This document shows, in pieces, positions 17,045 through 25,181 of a DNA stretch of 64,000 nucleotides. Position numbers and translations under genes: made by a program. The notes under the pieces are model-generated. The model was not told where the DNA came from. It searched no databases and saw nothing but the letters and a program-made list of their open reading frames with translations. The DNA lies in the NCBI RefSeq assembly GCF_023715445.1, contig NZ_JAMBOD010000005.1, positions 186,001 to 250,000 on the forward strand, given 5' to 3'. Positions within the stretch are counted from its first letter, which is position 1, and each line of letters starts with the position of its first letter. The DNA is from Fictibacillus nanhaiensis. Lineage in GTDB: Bacteria; Bacillota; Bacilli; Bacillales; Fictibacillaceae.

Positions 17045-18037
17045 TTATTTAACTTTTTCTTTCCATTTTTGCAGTAAAGTTTTTTCTTTATCTGGATGCA
17101 ATCCGGCTTTCCATTGATCTGGAGTTAATTTTCTTGAAAGTGACCACTCTGCAGTATCACAGATCGTTTCTTCCACAGATCGGAAAGTAAGTCCTTTGTT
17201 AATTGCTTTAGCATCGTCTGCATAATCTAATCCTTTATATTCCTCACTTGCGATCCAAAGCGGGATTTCAACCCATTCCCCAACATTTTCATCGGTTAAA
17301 AATGATTCTGAAACAGGAACGGTTTTTGATTGATTTTTATCAGTGATGCATTTTCTTATAAACTCATTAAAATTATAAACTCCACCAATTGCTTGATAGA
17401 CGCCGCTTTCCCCATTTTCAGCCATCCGTACGATCCAATTTACTAAATCACGTACGTCTATAAAACGTATAGTGGGATCCATCATATCAGGAATAAGGAT
17501 GTCTCCGCCGCGACTACCCCTGTCAGGCCAATATGTAAATCGATCTGTATAATCATGTGGTCCGACAATCAATCCTGGTCGAATAATCAAGGTTTTTTCA
17601 CCAAATACTGCTTCAACCTCTTTTTCACAAGCAGCTTTTAGTGCACCATAGTTCTCACCGATTTCGGTTACATCAGGATCTTTTAAAACAGCTGTCTTAG
17701 CTTCTTCAGTAATATTTCGGGCTGATTGATCTTCATAAACAGAAACGGAAGAAACGAATATATAGGAAGAAACATTTTTATTAAGAGTTTCTGCTGTTTT
17801 CCGAACTTGTTTCGGAAAATAACCGCAAGTATCCACAACTATATCCCAATTTTCCCCTTCTAAAAGATGGGTATCCTTGGTCCGATCTCCAATGATTTCT
17901 TTAACCCCTGGAAAACCTCCTGGTGCTTCTGTCTTTCCTCGATGGAACAACGTTACATCATGTTTGTTGTTCAAAAAAGATTCCGCCAAGTGTCTGCCTA
18001 AAAAACGTGTACCGCCAATGATTAATACATTCATCAT
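17045..18037 (-). CDS. NAD-dependent epimerase/dehydratase-like SDR protein
   Basis: A 330-residue extended short-chain dehydrogenase/reductase. The Rossmann opening is NVLIIGGTRFLGRHLAESFL at residues 3-22. The order of strands and the segments IIGDRTKD, DIVVDTCGYFP, YIFVSSVSVYED (active-site Ser region) and YGALKAACEKEV (YxxxK) match the atypical SDR group similar to plant RNA-binding and isoflavone-reductase-like proteins. ATG 18037 is followed by a second in-frame ATG at 18034; either may start. It lies 9 nt after the MFS gene on the same strand, so it is probably the third gene of that operon. Substrate unknown. Confidence 0.84.
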   Translation of the reverse strand: MMNVLIIGGTRFLGRHLAESFLNNKHDVTLFHRGKTEAPGGFPGVKEIIGDRTKDTHLLEGENWDIVVDTCGYFPKQVRKTAETLNKNVSSYIFVSSVSVYEDQSARNITEEAKTAVLKDPDVTEIGENYGALKAACEKEVEAVFGEKTLIIRPGLIVGPHDYTDRFTYWPDRGSRGGDILIPDMMDPTIRFIDVRDLVNWIVRMAENGESGVYQAIGGVYNFNEFIRKCITDKNQSKTVPVSESFLTDENVGEWVEIPLWIASEEYKGLDYADDAKAINKGLTFRSVEETICDTAEWSLSRKLTPDQWKAGLHPDKEKTLLQKWKEKVK

Positions 18038-18046
18038 TTACACCGC

Positions 18047-19294
18047 CTATTCCATTTTTCTTAATGCAGGAAGTTTCCACATGATTAAAGTGTTAACGAT
18101 AATTAATGAAAGTGCTCCTCCAGCCATGATTTTATCAATGGTAAATCCATATGAGATAAGCGTGGAAGTTGCAGCTAAAGAAAGAGGAGCGAGCCCCATG
18201 CTTGCCATTGTTAAAAGACCCATCAGCCGTCCAAGCAGCTTTTTATCAACAGATGACTGAACGGCTGAGATAAGCGGAATATTTGTAGCGGGGAAGGTGA
18301 CCCCGATAAAAAAGATTGCCATCATACAAAGATAAAGTGAAGAGCTTTGGCTAAACCAGAAAAAGAAAATGTTCATCGCAAACAAAGAGATTGTTACCAT
18401 TAACCCGCGTCTTCTTTTGATGTTTAGAATACCGATAATGACTGAACTGATCAGCATACCAGCAGCCATTGATCCTTCAATAAAACTAAAATCAAGTGCA
18501 CTGCCGTCCAAAATATTTTTTACGAAGATGGGTAAACCCATCATTAAAGGACCGACTACAAAAACATTTAGAAAAATTGTACTTAAAAAGAGAGCTTTTA
18601 AAAAGGCGGATTGTTTTACTACATCAAGTCCTTCTTTAATGGAGTGCCATATCCCAGTTTTTTTTGCGCCCTTACTTTCTGAAGCAGGAACATTTAATAA
18701 GAAGGCAAGAATCGCAGAGATTAATAACATAGCTGCTGGTACACCAAATGAAAACATGTAGCCGCCACTGCTTGCTACAAGTATTCCTCCTATCATAGGT
18801 CCAAGAATCAATGAGCTTTGCTGGGTGGTCTGTATAACTGAGTTAGCTCGGGTTAATTGAGAATTATCAACGACATTTGGGAGCAAAGAGCCATTTGCAG
18901 GCCATACGAAAGCATCTAATGCTCCAAAAAATAATCCGAAGAGGATAAAGGAAAGAAGCGATAAATGTCCTGCAGCCAGCATGATTAGCAAGCCGCATAA
19001 TAACAGTGTTCTTAGAAGATTAGCTGCGAATAAGATTTTTGTCCTGCTGATTCTGTCTGCGAGCACACCTCCGATCGCCATAAATAAAATTCGCGGAACA
19101 TTTGCCGCAATAAAAACAATTCCAAGTGAAGCTTCCTTATCAAGTGTTTTTACGACATACCAGCTTTGAGAAAATTGAAAAATTGCGATAGAAAAAGAAG
19201 AACAAATCGTTATTGCCCAAATAAATATGAAAGAACGTTGCTTAAAAAGGGATACTATTTTAGGCTGTTCTGCTATTACAGCTGCTTGTGCCAT
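18047..19294 (-). CDS. MFS transporter (EntS/MFS_3-type exporter)
   Basis: A 415-residue membrane protein with twelve expected helices. The typical loop 2-3 motif reads GGVLADRISRTKIL, and the sequence FGALDAFVWPANGSLLPNVV is characteristic of the MFS_3 group (enterobactin and drug exporters). ATG 19294 follows aggaga at 9 nt; TTG 19303 abuts the site and is rejected. It starts 1 nt after the stop of the ArsR-like regulator, so the two are coupled. The likely role is efflux of a compound sensed by the regulator. Substrate unknown. Confidence 0.88.
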   Translation of the reverse strand: MAQAAVIAEQPKIVSLFKQRSFIFIWAITICSSFSIAIFQFSQSWYVVKTLDKEASLGIVFIAANVPRILFMAIGGVLADRISRTKILFAANLLRTLLLCGLLIMLAAGHLSLLSFILFGLFFGALDAFVWPANGSLLPNVVDNSQLTRANSVIQTTQQSSLILGPMIGGILVASSGGYMFSFGVPAAMLLISAILAFLLNVPASESKGAKKTGIWHSIKEGLDVVKQSAFLKALFLSTIFLNVFVVGPLMMGLPIFVKNILDGSALDFSFIEGSMAAGMLISSVIIGILNIKRRRGLMVTISLFAMNIFFFWFSQSSSLYLCMMAIFFIGVTFPATNIPLISAVQSSVDKKLLGRLMGLLTMASMGLAPLSLAATSTLISYGFTIDKIMAGGALSLIIVNTLIMWKLPALRKME

Positions 19295-19295
19295 A

Positions 19296-19892
19296 CTAAT
19301 CAATCTCCTCTTCTGGGTAAGGTGTATCTTTTAATGGAAACGAAAGCATGAAATAATGATACATTTCACCTTCTTCCTGTTCATTTTTTTTAAATTCTGA
19401 TATCATTTCTGAAATTTCTTTTGCTTTGTCACGGAGCTGTTTAACTTGGTCAGGTGAAAGTTTTACGTGTCTGTATCCAAACTTAAGCGGAGAGTCTGAA
19501 TAGGCAAGAACCTCAGGGTCTAACTTTCGGATCATTGACTTTGTTTTATCAAGGGAAACTAAAATATTCTCCTTTAAAGCATCAGATAGTTCATCTTTTA
19601 CTGCATTACGCTGATCGGGCAGGATCTCCGTAATTGAAAAAGATTGAGCGACAGGTCTGTAGAACTTTTGTATAATGCCGTTTTTCTCTTCCGTTCTTTC
19701 AACGTTTAACAAGCCAACGCGTTCCATTTCTTTTAGATGGTAGTGAATCTTTGGAGCAGGGACCTCCAGAATGTCGGCCAGTATTTTTCCTGTCTTTGCA
19801 TCGTCCAAGATCTCCCATAGGATTTTAATGCGTAAGGGGTCACTAATAATCTTTAGTTGTTCAATCTCTCGAATGTAATAAATTTCTTGCAT
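19296..19892 (-). CDS. ArsR-like winged-helix regulator of the MFS operon
   Basis: A 198-residue regulator. Residues about 8-90 form an ArsR/HTH_20-type winged helix (EQLKIISDPLRIKILWEI, TGKILADILEVPAPKIHYHLKEMERVGLL, FYRPVAQSF), and the remainder is a helical effector or dimerisation region. There are no metal-binding cysteines in the DNA-binding part, so it is probably not a metal sensor. ATG 19892 follows taggag at 8 nt; TTG 19916 is rejected. It probably represses its own operon, since a sigma-A promoter and a palindrome lie just upstream. Confidence 0.85.
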   Translation of the reverse strand: MQEIYYIREIEQLKIISDPLRIKILWEILDDAKTGKILADILEVPAPKIHYHLKEMERVGLLNVERTEEKNGIIQKFYRPVAQSFSITEILPDQRNAVKDELSDALKENILVSLDKTKSMIRKLDPEVLAYSDSPLKFGYRHVKLSPDQVKQLRDKAKEISEMISEFKKNEQEEGEMYHYFMLSFPLKDTPYPEEEID

Positions 19893-19913
19893 GTTTAACA
19901 CTCCTAAAACGTT

Positions 19914-19960
19914 CAAATATATTTGATTGTATCATAATGGGAGTATATGCCAATCGTCAA
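19914..19960 (-). promoter_or_regulatory. Sigma-A promoter and palindromic operator of the regulator-MFS operon
   Basis: On the minus strand TTGACG (19955-19960) is followed after 18 nt by TATGAT (19931-19936). The 12-nt perfect palindrome CAAATATATTTG (19914-19925) lies at the expected transcription start, a good place for repressor binding. Confidence 0.65.
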
Positions 19961-20064
19961 TTGTTTTGCACATTATTTGTAAAAAATAGTTCAAATGTTG
20001 TGAAAACTTTTGTATAATCTTAGTATAATGTTCGCATTACAACTAGAGGTTGGAGGTTCACAGT

Positions 20065-20532
20065 ATGGGGAATAAGGATTTGAAATCCTATGTGGAGAGA
20101 TTGGAAAGAGTACATTACATTGTTTCGAAGCGGCTGCACCCGGAAATTGCGATTGAAAAAGAATTAACAAAAACACAATTCGTCTTGTTAAAAACGTTAT
20201 GTGTAAGAAATAAATGGACAGTGTCAAAGTTAGCCGATTATATGGGTGTTAAGCCAAGTGCAATCACTGTGGGGGCAGATCGATTGTACAAGCGTGGTTT
20301 TGTACGTCGTTACCGAAGTGAACTAGACCGTCGTATCGTATATCTTGAAATCACTGATGAAGGGCATGAAATTTTAAGGGAAGCTGAAAATGAGAGAGTC
20401 GACTCTATCAGCAATTACCTGAATCATTTATCTCCAGAAGAATTGGGAGCTTTTATAGATATTTATGAAAAGCTAGCAATCGGCACTCAAGCAGATGCAG
20501 AAGAATATATACTTTCCTCGAAAACCAGCTAA
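20065..20532 (+). CDS. MarR-family transcriptional regulator
   Basis: A 155-residue MarR-type winged-helix protein. The HTH and wing are LTKTQFVLLKTLCVRNKWTVSKLADYMGVKPSAITVGADRLYKRGFVRRYRSELDRRIVYLEITDEG, split here from a continuous domain at about residues 38-105. Terminal helices give the dimer. ATG 20065 follows ggagg at 8 nt. It is monocistronic, divergent from the ArsR-MFS operon, and ends in a terminator. The target genes are not evident from the neighbourhood. Confidence 0.88.
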   Translation: MGNKDLKSYVERLERVHYIVSKRLHPEIAIEKELTKTQFVLLKTLCVRNKWTVSKLADYMGVKPSAITVGADRLYKRGFVRRYRSELDRRIVYLEITDEGHEILREAENERVDSISNYLNHLSPEELGAFIDIYEKLAIGTQADAEEYILSSKTS

Positions 20533-20551
20533 ATAGGCTGGTTTTTTTTCA
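20521..20551 (+). terminator. Terminator of the MarR gene
   Basis: The stem aaaccagc / gctggttt overlaps the stop codon and is followed by Ts. Confidence 0.85.
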
Positions 20552-20638
20552 TTTAGATTTTAGAGTATTTAACAATTTTATATGGGTTGAATGAATGAGC
20601 AGCACCAAGAATTCTCTATTATTTTTTCATAGATTTGA

Positions 20639-20667
20639 TTCTATTTGAATTTCTAAGTGCATAGGAT
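20639..20667 (+). promoter_or_regulatory. Candidate sigma-E promoter of spoIIP
   Basis: TTCTATT (20639-20645), a 14-nt spacer and CATAGGAT (20660-20667) resemble the sigma-E pattern (ATATT-N14-CATACA-T). The -10 ends 35 nt before the ATG. This fits mother-cell expression of spoIIP. Confidence 0.55.
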
Positions 20668-20702
20668 GTGATAGAAACGAATTAAGAAGTGGAGGACGAC
20701 AA

Positions 20703-21857
20703 ATGTTTACCCCGCAATTAAATATGAAACGTTTACCTCTTTTAGTAGCAGGAGCCATGCTTTTTATTGTCATTGCCACTAGTTTCATCACTTCCTTTGA
20801 GCACAAGTACAGGCTTAGCTCGTCCACAATGCATAAGTGGCTAACAGAATTTTCAGGGGAGGCGCTCGTTTATTTTATAGGCTGGGAAAACCGTTATTTT
20901 ACGCAAGAGCTTCCAAAGGAAAGTGAACCTCCAGCCTTATCGAGTATAATGCTGGAGCTCGCAACGAGCATAAAGCCTGGAGATATCCGAAGCTTGCTTG
21001 GGAACGAACTTCCTGGTTTTGCACTTTATGATTCAACGATCATTGTTGCCGGGGAAGGGACAGACTACACCAATATTGGTTACGAGTCACCACCGCCGAT
21101 GGAACTGCTGTTAAGTGGAGAAGATGCAGAAGTACAGGATATTGAAAGACTAGAAGACCCTGAACCTTCTGAACCACAAAATCCTCCAGGACAAACTACA
21201 GACGGTAAAAAGGTTGCTTACATCTATCATTCGCACAGCTGGGAATCATTCTTGCCCCATTTAAAAGGTGTGACGAATCCTGATCATGCCATTCATTCAA
21301 AAGTAAATATTACGATGGTTGGGAAAAAACTTGGTGAAGAACTGGAATCCAGGGGAATTGGGGCTTCTGTCGATATGACAGACATGACCGAATTCCTAAG
21401 AAAGAACAACACGGATTACCGCAAGAGCTATCCGATGTCCAGAACGCTTGTACAAAGCGCGATGGCCAGCAATAACGACTTGGAATTAATTTTTGATCTT
21501 CACAGAGACTCATCCCGCAAGAAGACAACAACAGCAACGATAGAGGGAAAATCCTATGCAAAAGTGCTGTTCGTTATTGGGAAAGGAAATCCAAACTTCG
21601 AAAAGAACCAAGCTGTCGCACAGGAAATTCATAAAATTCTGGATGAAAAGTATCCTGGCTTAAGCCGCGGAATCATTGGAAAAAACAAGTCAGAAGGAAC
21701 AAATGGAGTATATAACCAGGATCTATCTGATAATTCGCTGTTGATCGAATTTGGCGGAGTCGATAATAACATGGATGAGCTGTATAGAAGTGCCGAGGCC
21801 ATTGCGGAAGCAGTGGCAGAGTACTATTGGAATCAAAAAGATGTGAAAGCCGAATAG
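20703..21857 (+). CDS. spoIIP: Stage II sporulation protein P (SpoIIP)
   Basis: A 384-residue cell-wall hydrolase needed for septal peptidoglycan removal and engulfment. It works in the mother-cell membrane with SpoIID and SpoIIM. The N-terminus has one membrane anchor (about 13-34). After a variable linker rich in Pro and Glu (about 140-165), the SpoIIP domain starts at VAYIYHSHSWESFLP. Further conserved stretches are FDLHRDSSRKK and LLIEFGGVDNNMDE, which carry the zinc/catalytic His and Glu residues. The ribosome binding site is tggagg. The usual gpr partner gene is not next to it, so a SpoIIP paralogue cannot be fully excluded. Confidence 0.9.
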   Translation: MFTPQLNMKRLPLLVAGAMLFIVIATSFITSFEHKYRLSSSTMHKWLTEFSGEALVYFIGWENRYFTQELPKESEPPALSSIMLELATSIKPGDIRSLLGNELPGFALYDSTIIVAGEGTDYTNIGYESPPPMELLLSGEDAEVQDIERLEDPEPSEPQNPPGQTTDGKKVAYIYHSHSWESFLPHLKGVTNPDHAIHSKVNITMVGKKLGEELESRGIGASVDMTDMTEFLRKNNTDYRKSYPMSRTLVQSAMASNNDLELIFDLHRDSSRKKTTTATIEGKSYAKVLFVIGKGNPNFEKNQAVAQEIHKILDEKYPGLSRGIIGKNKSEGTNGVYNQDLSDNSLLIEFGGVDNNMDELYRSAEAIAEAVAEYYWNQKDVKAE

Positions 21858-21869
21858 ACTGAGGAACAG

Positions 21870-21913
21870 ATTGGCTCCAGAGGCGGTAAAAACCACTCTG
21901 GAGTTTATTTTTA
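21870..21913 (+). terminator. Terminator after spoIIP
   Basis: The stem ctccagag / ctctggag is followed by TTTATTTTTAT. Confidence 0.8.
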
Positions 21914-21949
21914 TGGTCTGCGTGTGGGGTATATGAGCGGAAAAACTTG

Positions 21950-22060
21950 TCGAGGATTGTAGACTCGTGGATAAGTCATAAAAACTCGTGGATTCAAGGG
22001 TGGAATTTTTGGATTCAAGCCGAGAGCTCGTGGATTGAAGCCCAAAATTTGTGGATTACC
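21950..22060. repeat. Phased short-repeat array B (core tcgtggatt), intergenic
   Basis: Six copies of a core reading TCGTGGATT lie between spoIIP and cls. The GG pairs are at 21954, 21969, 21990, 22011, 22032 and 22053, so after one 15-nt step the spacing is exactly 21 nt four times. Between cores the bases differ. The remainder of the 21914-22303 gap has an AT-rich stretch before cls and no gene. Confidence 0.8.
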
Positions 22061-22303
22061 TCTGTTGATTTTGCTTATAATACCCCATGCTGTATTAATA
22101 AGGAACAGTTTCGATCTCCGAAACTGAACGATATTTAAGGAAAAGTACTCCCGCTTACCCATTCGTAAATTCCACTTTCATAACAAGCATGGATTCTGCA
22201 AATAGTAAGAAAAAATGGTATAAAAAGAGAGAAGCGCTTGTTTTAATTACAAGGGGAAGGGAATAAAAGAGAGAAGAGAAGAATGTGAAAAAGGAGCTAT
22301 TGC

Positions 22304-23815
22304 ATGAAGCGAATGAAACGTATCTGGGAATTTTTCCTTACTGTACTATTGCTTATCTGCCTATACATCGTTTTCTTTGCAGAAGGATATGTCATTATAA
22401 AAACGGCATTCGGGCTCCTGTACATAGCGGTTATTTTATACACCATCTATTCATTGATGCTGGAAAACCGAACTGCACAGCATACACTGTTATGGATCTA
22501 TGTTCTTATATTATTTCCTTTTATCGGGTATATGTTTTATCTGTATTCCGGCCAGCTTTATTTGAAGGGTCATCTGTTCAAATCAAAACGGAAAAACGAC
22601 CGTGAAGAATGGATCAGGGTTTCAAAACAAGATGAGAAGCCGGATTTCAGTGATTTGAAAAGACATCAGCAATGCTTTGCCAAGCATGCACACCACATTA
22701 CATTAACAAAGATTAACCGGCATACCGGGACAAAGATTTTAAAAAATGGACAAGAGACCTTTCCCGAAATTATTCAAAGACTGCAAGAAGCGAAAGAATA
22801 TATACATATTCAATATTATATCTTTCGTTCTGACAGATTAGGAAAGGATATTATTGACCTTTTAATTAAAAAAGCAAATGAAGGTGTTAAGGTAAGGTTT
22901 TTATTTGATGGAATAGGTAGTCTGTCTCTTCACCAATATGATATTGACCGGATGAAGAAAGCGGGCATCCTCGTTGAAGCCTTTTTGCCTGTAAGGTACG
23001 GATTCTTTAATCAGAAGCTTAACTTCAGAAATCATAGAAAAATTATTGTAATTGATGGGAAGATTGGATTTGTTGGCGGACTAAATGTAGGAGTCGAATA
23101 TTTAGGAGAAGATCCTGAAATCGGTTTTTGGCGTGATACACATATGGTAATGGAAGGTGAGGCTGTACAGGTTCTGCATGCGATTTTCCTGATGGACTGG
23201 GAATACGTATGTGGTGAAGATCTGCTCGAAGATCCACATCTAACGGAAGCATACCCAGCTGAGGGGGACGGAACTGTTCACGTTGTTGCGAGTGGTCCGG
23301 ATACACAGCTTGGGATCATGAGTGATTTATATTATTCATTAATATCGTGTGCAGAAAAATCTATATGGATCGCTACACCTTATTTTGTGCCGAACGAAGC
23401 GATCCGGACTGCTTTAAGGGTGGCTGCTAAAAAAGGCGTTCAAGTCCGTTTGATGGTTCCAGAAATTAATGACGGCTTTTTGACTCAATACGCAACCAGA
23501 TCATATTTTCCAGAGCTGCTGCGTTCAGGAATTGAAATTTATTCTTATCAGAAAGGCTTTTTACATCAAAAAGTTATTATTATTGATGGAGACACCGCAT
23601 CGGTTGGAACGGCGAACATGGATATGAGGAGTTTCCATCTTAACTTTGAAGTTAACGTGTTCTTGATGAATACCAAATCGGTTAACGATCTGGTTGGGCA
23701 ATATGATGAAGACATGGAAGAATCAATAAAGATTCGTCCTGTAGAATTTTATAAAAGAGGACTTTGGGAAAGGACGAAAGAATCGTTTGCCCGCCTGTTT
23801 TCGGGCGTCCTCTAA
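22304..23815 (+). CDS. cls: Cardiolipin synthase
   Basis: A 503-residue phospholipase-D-superfamily enzyme that joins two phosphatidylglycerols into cardiolipin at the cytoplasmic membrane. Two N-terminal membrane helices cover about residues 8-70, followed by two HKD domains: NFRNHRKIIVIDGKIGFVGG in the first and GFLHQKVIIIDGDTASVGTAN in the second. The C-terminus ESFARLFSGVL is typical of Cls. The length matches bacillary Cls (about 480-510). The start ATG follows aaaaaggag. It is monocistronic. Confidence 0.95.
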   Translation: MKRMKRIWEFFLTVLLLICLYIVFFAEGYVIIKTAFGLLYIAVILYTIYSLMLENRTAQHTLLWIYVLILFPFIGYMFYLYSGQLYLKGHLFKSKRKNDREEWIRVSKQDEKPDFSDLKRHQQCFAKHAHHITLTKINRHTGTKILKNGQETFPEIIQRLQEAKEYIHIQYYIFRSDRLGKDIIDLLIKKANEGVKVRFLFDGIGSLSLHQYDIDRMKKAGILVEAFLPVRYGFFNQKLNFRNHRKIIVIDGKIGFVGGLNVGVEYLGEDPEIGFWRDTHMVMEGEAVQVLHAIFLMDWEYVCGEDLLEDPHLTEAYPAEGDGTVHVVASGPDTQLGIMSDLYYSLISCAEKSIWIATPYFVPNEAIRTALRVAAKKGVQVRLMVPEINDGFLTQYATRSYFPELLRSGIEIYSYQKGFLHQKVIIIDGDTASVGTANMDMRSFHLNFEVNVFLMNTKSVNDLVGQYDEDMEESIKIRPVEFYKRGLWERTKESFARLFSGVL

Positions 23816-23844
23816 AGAAGAGCTTCCCCTCTTATCCAAAACAG

Positions 23845-23966
23845 TTGTTTTTTAAGAAGCAAGAAGGTCGAGGAAGTGAAGTTTCGAGGAACGGATAGTA
23901 TTCCACATACTTGAGTATCGGAGTAACAAGACAGACGAAGAGATTCGACGCTTATCAAAAAACAAG
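23845..23966 (+). repeat. Dispersed structured repeat, copy 1
   Basis: About 120 nt bounded by near-complementary ends (ttgttttttaagaagc and gcttatcaaaaaacaa). The centre has aagaaggtcgaggaag, tattccacatacttgag and acaagacagacg. A diverged copy lies in reverse orientation at about 28850-28965, with similar blocks in the same order. No protein is encoded. It looks like a non-coding dispersed element. Confidence 0.55.
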
Positions 23967-23973
23967 AATAGAT

Positions 23974-24026
23974 AATCCCCCTCAGGAATAGGGTTGTACG
24001 AGACCATATAACGAGGGGGATTTTTT
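23974..24026 (+). promoter_or_regulatory. Hairpin covering the uppP ribosome binding site
   Basis: A perfect 10-bp stem pairs aatccccctc (23974-23983) with gagggggatt (24013-24022), across a 29-nt loop. The right arm contains the uppP Shine-Dalgarno sequence and is followed by a T run directly before the ATG. It can act either as a terminator or as a translational block. Confidence 0.6.
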
Positions 24027-24809
24027 ATGGACTGGATTGAAGCCCTTATCTTAGGTATTGTACAAGGATTGACAGAATTCTTGCCGGTAAGTTCAACCGG
24101 TCATCTGCTGCTGGGAAGAAAGATCTTTGAGCTTGAGGAAGCTGGACTTTTCCTGGACAGCATGCTTCATATTGGTACACTGATCGCCGTTATGACTGTG
24201 TACAGCAAAGAAATATTACAGGTTTTAAAAAAACCTTTTAGCAAAACAGGGATTTTACTTATTGCAGGTACTATTCCTACAGCCATTATTGGACTTGCAT
24301 TTAAAGATTTTTTTGAAGAAATCTCAAAAACAGGCGTTACTGTAGGATGGGAATTTCTCCTTACAGGCCTTCTGCTTTGGTGGGCAGATTCATTTAAACG
24401 AAACGGATATAAGGGGATAGAAGAAATAACGATTCGTGATGCCCTGTTAATTGGAACCTTTCAAGGAGCGGCTATCCTGCCTGCTGTTTCCAGGTCAGGT
24501 TTAACGATTGCTGCAGCCCTGTTTTGCAAGATAGATAAAAAAGCCGCGGCTTACTTTTCCTTTCTTTTATCGATTCCATCCATTGCCGGTGGGGTAGTCT
24601 TGCAGTCAAAAGATCTATTTACCGGCACCCATCAGACGATCTCCTTTTCAGCACTTGCTATCGGTACATTAGCATCTGCTTTGTTTGGGTATATTGCAGT
24701 AAAATGGATGATCAAATTATTGCAAACCGGTACGTTAAAAGGGTTTGCGATCTATGTCTGGCTTATCGGTTTGATCGTTCTTGGACTGCAATTTTCAGGA
24801 AAAATGTAA
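24027..24809 (+). CDS. uppP: Undecaprenyl-diphosphatase (UppP/BacA)
   Basis: A 260-residue integral membrane phosphatase that recycles undecaprenyl pyrophosphate to the monophosphate lipid carrier for cell-wall synthesis. Overexpression of this family gives bacitracin resistance. The two family signatures are present: GIVQGLTEFLPVSSTGHLLL (about 12-31) and AILPAVSRSGLTIAAAL (about 149-165), with the catalytic Glu, Ser and Arg. Seven or eight hydrophobic segments are visible. The start ATG is fixed by gaggggga 8 nt upstream, and that site is buried in a hairpin. Confidence 0.95.
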   Translation: MDWIEALILGIVQGLTEFLPVSSTGHLLLGRKIFELEEAGLFLDSMLHIGTLIAVMTVYSKEILQVLKKPFSKTGILLIAGTIPTAIIGLAFKDFFEEISKTGVTVGWEFLLTGLLLWWADSFKRNGYKGIEEITIRDALLIGTFQGAAILPAVSRSGLTIAAALFCKIDKKAAAYFSFLLSIPSIAGGVVLQSKDLFTGTHQTISFSALAIGTLASALFGYIAVKWMIKLLQTGTLKGFAIYVWLIGLIVLGLQFSGKM

Positions 24810-24836
24810 AGTATTTGTTAACACTATAAAAATGGA

Positions 24837-24865
24837 TTGACAATTAAAAGTCGGAGGATTACAGT
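24837..24865 (+). promoter_or_regulatory. Candidate sigma-A promoter of ktrAB
   Basis: TTGACA (24837-24842) is followed after 17 nt by TACAGT (24860-24865). It lies just ahead of the riboswitch. Confidence 0.5.
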
Positions 24866-24881
24866 ATATGTAATTCAAAAT

Positions 24882-25056
24882 TTAGCAGGCTTTAGATCGC
24901 TGAATTTACAGTCAATTTCTTTATATAAAGAAAACTGTAAAACGGGGGAACCAATCTTTTGGGGTGAATTTTGCCAATAAGCAAAAAGGGATACTCCAAT
25001 CCCTAATCCGACAGCTAACCCCGTAAGCGTCATGTCACTGGAGAGGTCAAATTGGT
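24882..25056 (+). ncRNA. ydaO/yuaA-type c-di-AMP riboswitch controlling ktrAB
   Basis: The leader carries the conserved ydaO/yuaA blocks in order: atcgctgaattta, acgggggaacca, tttggggtgaa, agggatactccaatcc, then atccgacagctaacc and ccgtaagcgtcatgtcac. In bacilli this aptamer binds c-di-AMP and turns off potassium uptake genes; yuaA is ktrA, the gene that follows here. It is a strong match in both sequence and context. Confidence 0.92.
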
Positions 25057-25061
25057 GAAAA

Positions 25062-25096
25062 ACCGGACCCGCTTTTTTGTGTGGTCTTTTTTTGTT
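25062..25096 (+). terminator. Expression-platform terminator of the ktrAB riboswitch
   Basis: The stem ggaccc-gc / gtg-tggtc is followed by TTTTTTTG directly after the aptamer. It would form when c-di-AMP is bound. Confidence 0.7.
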
Positions 25097-25181
25097 TTTT
25101 ACAGCTTTTTGTGAACCTCTTAACCAGAAAGGCTAGAAAACAACGAAGGAAAACTTCATGGATTTTAAGGGGAGAAATGAT

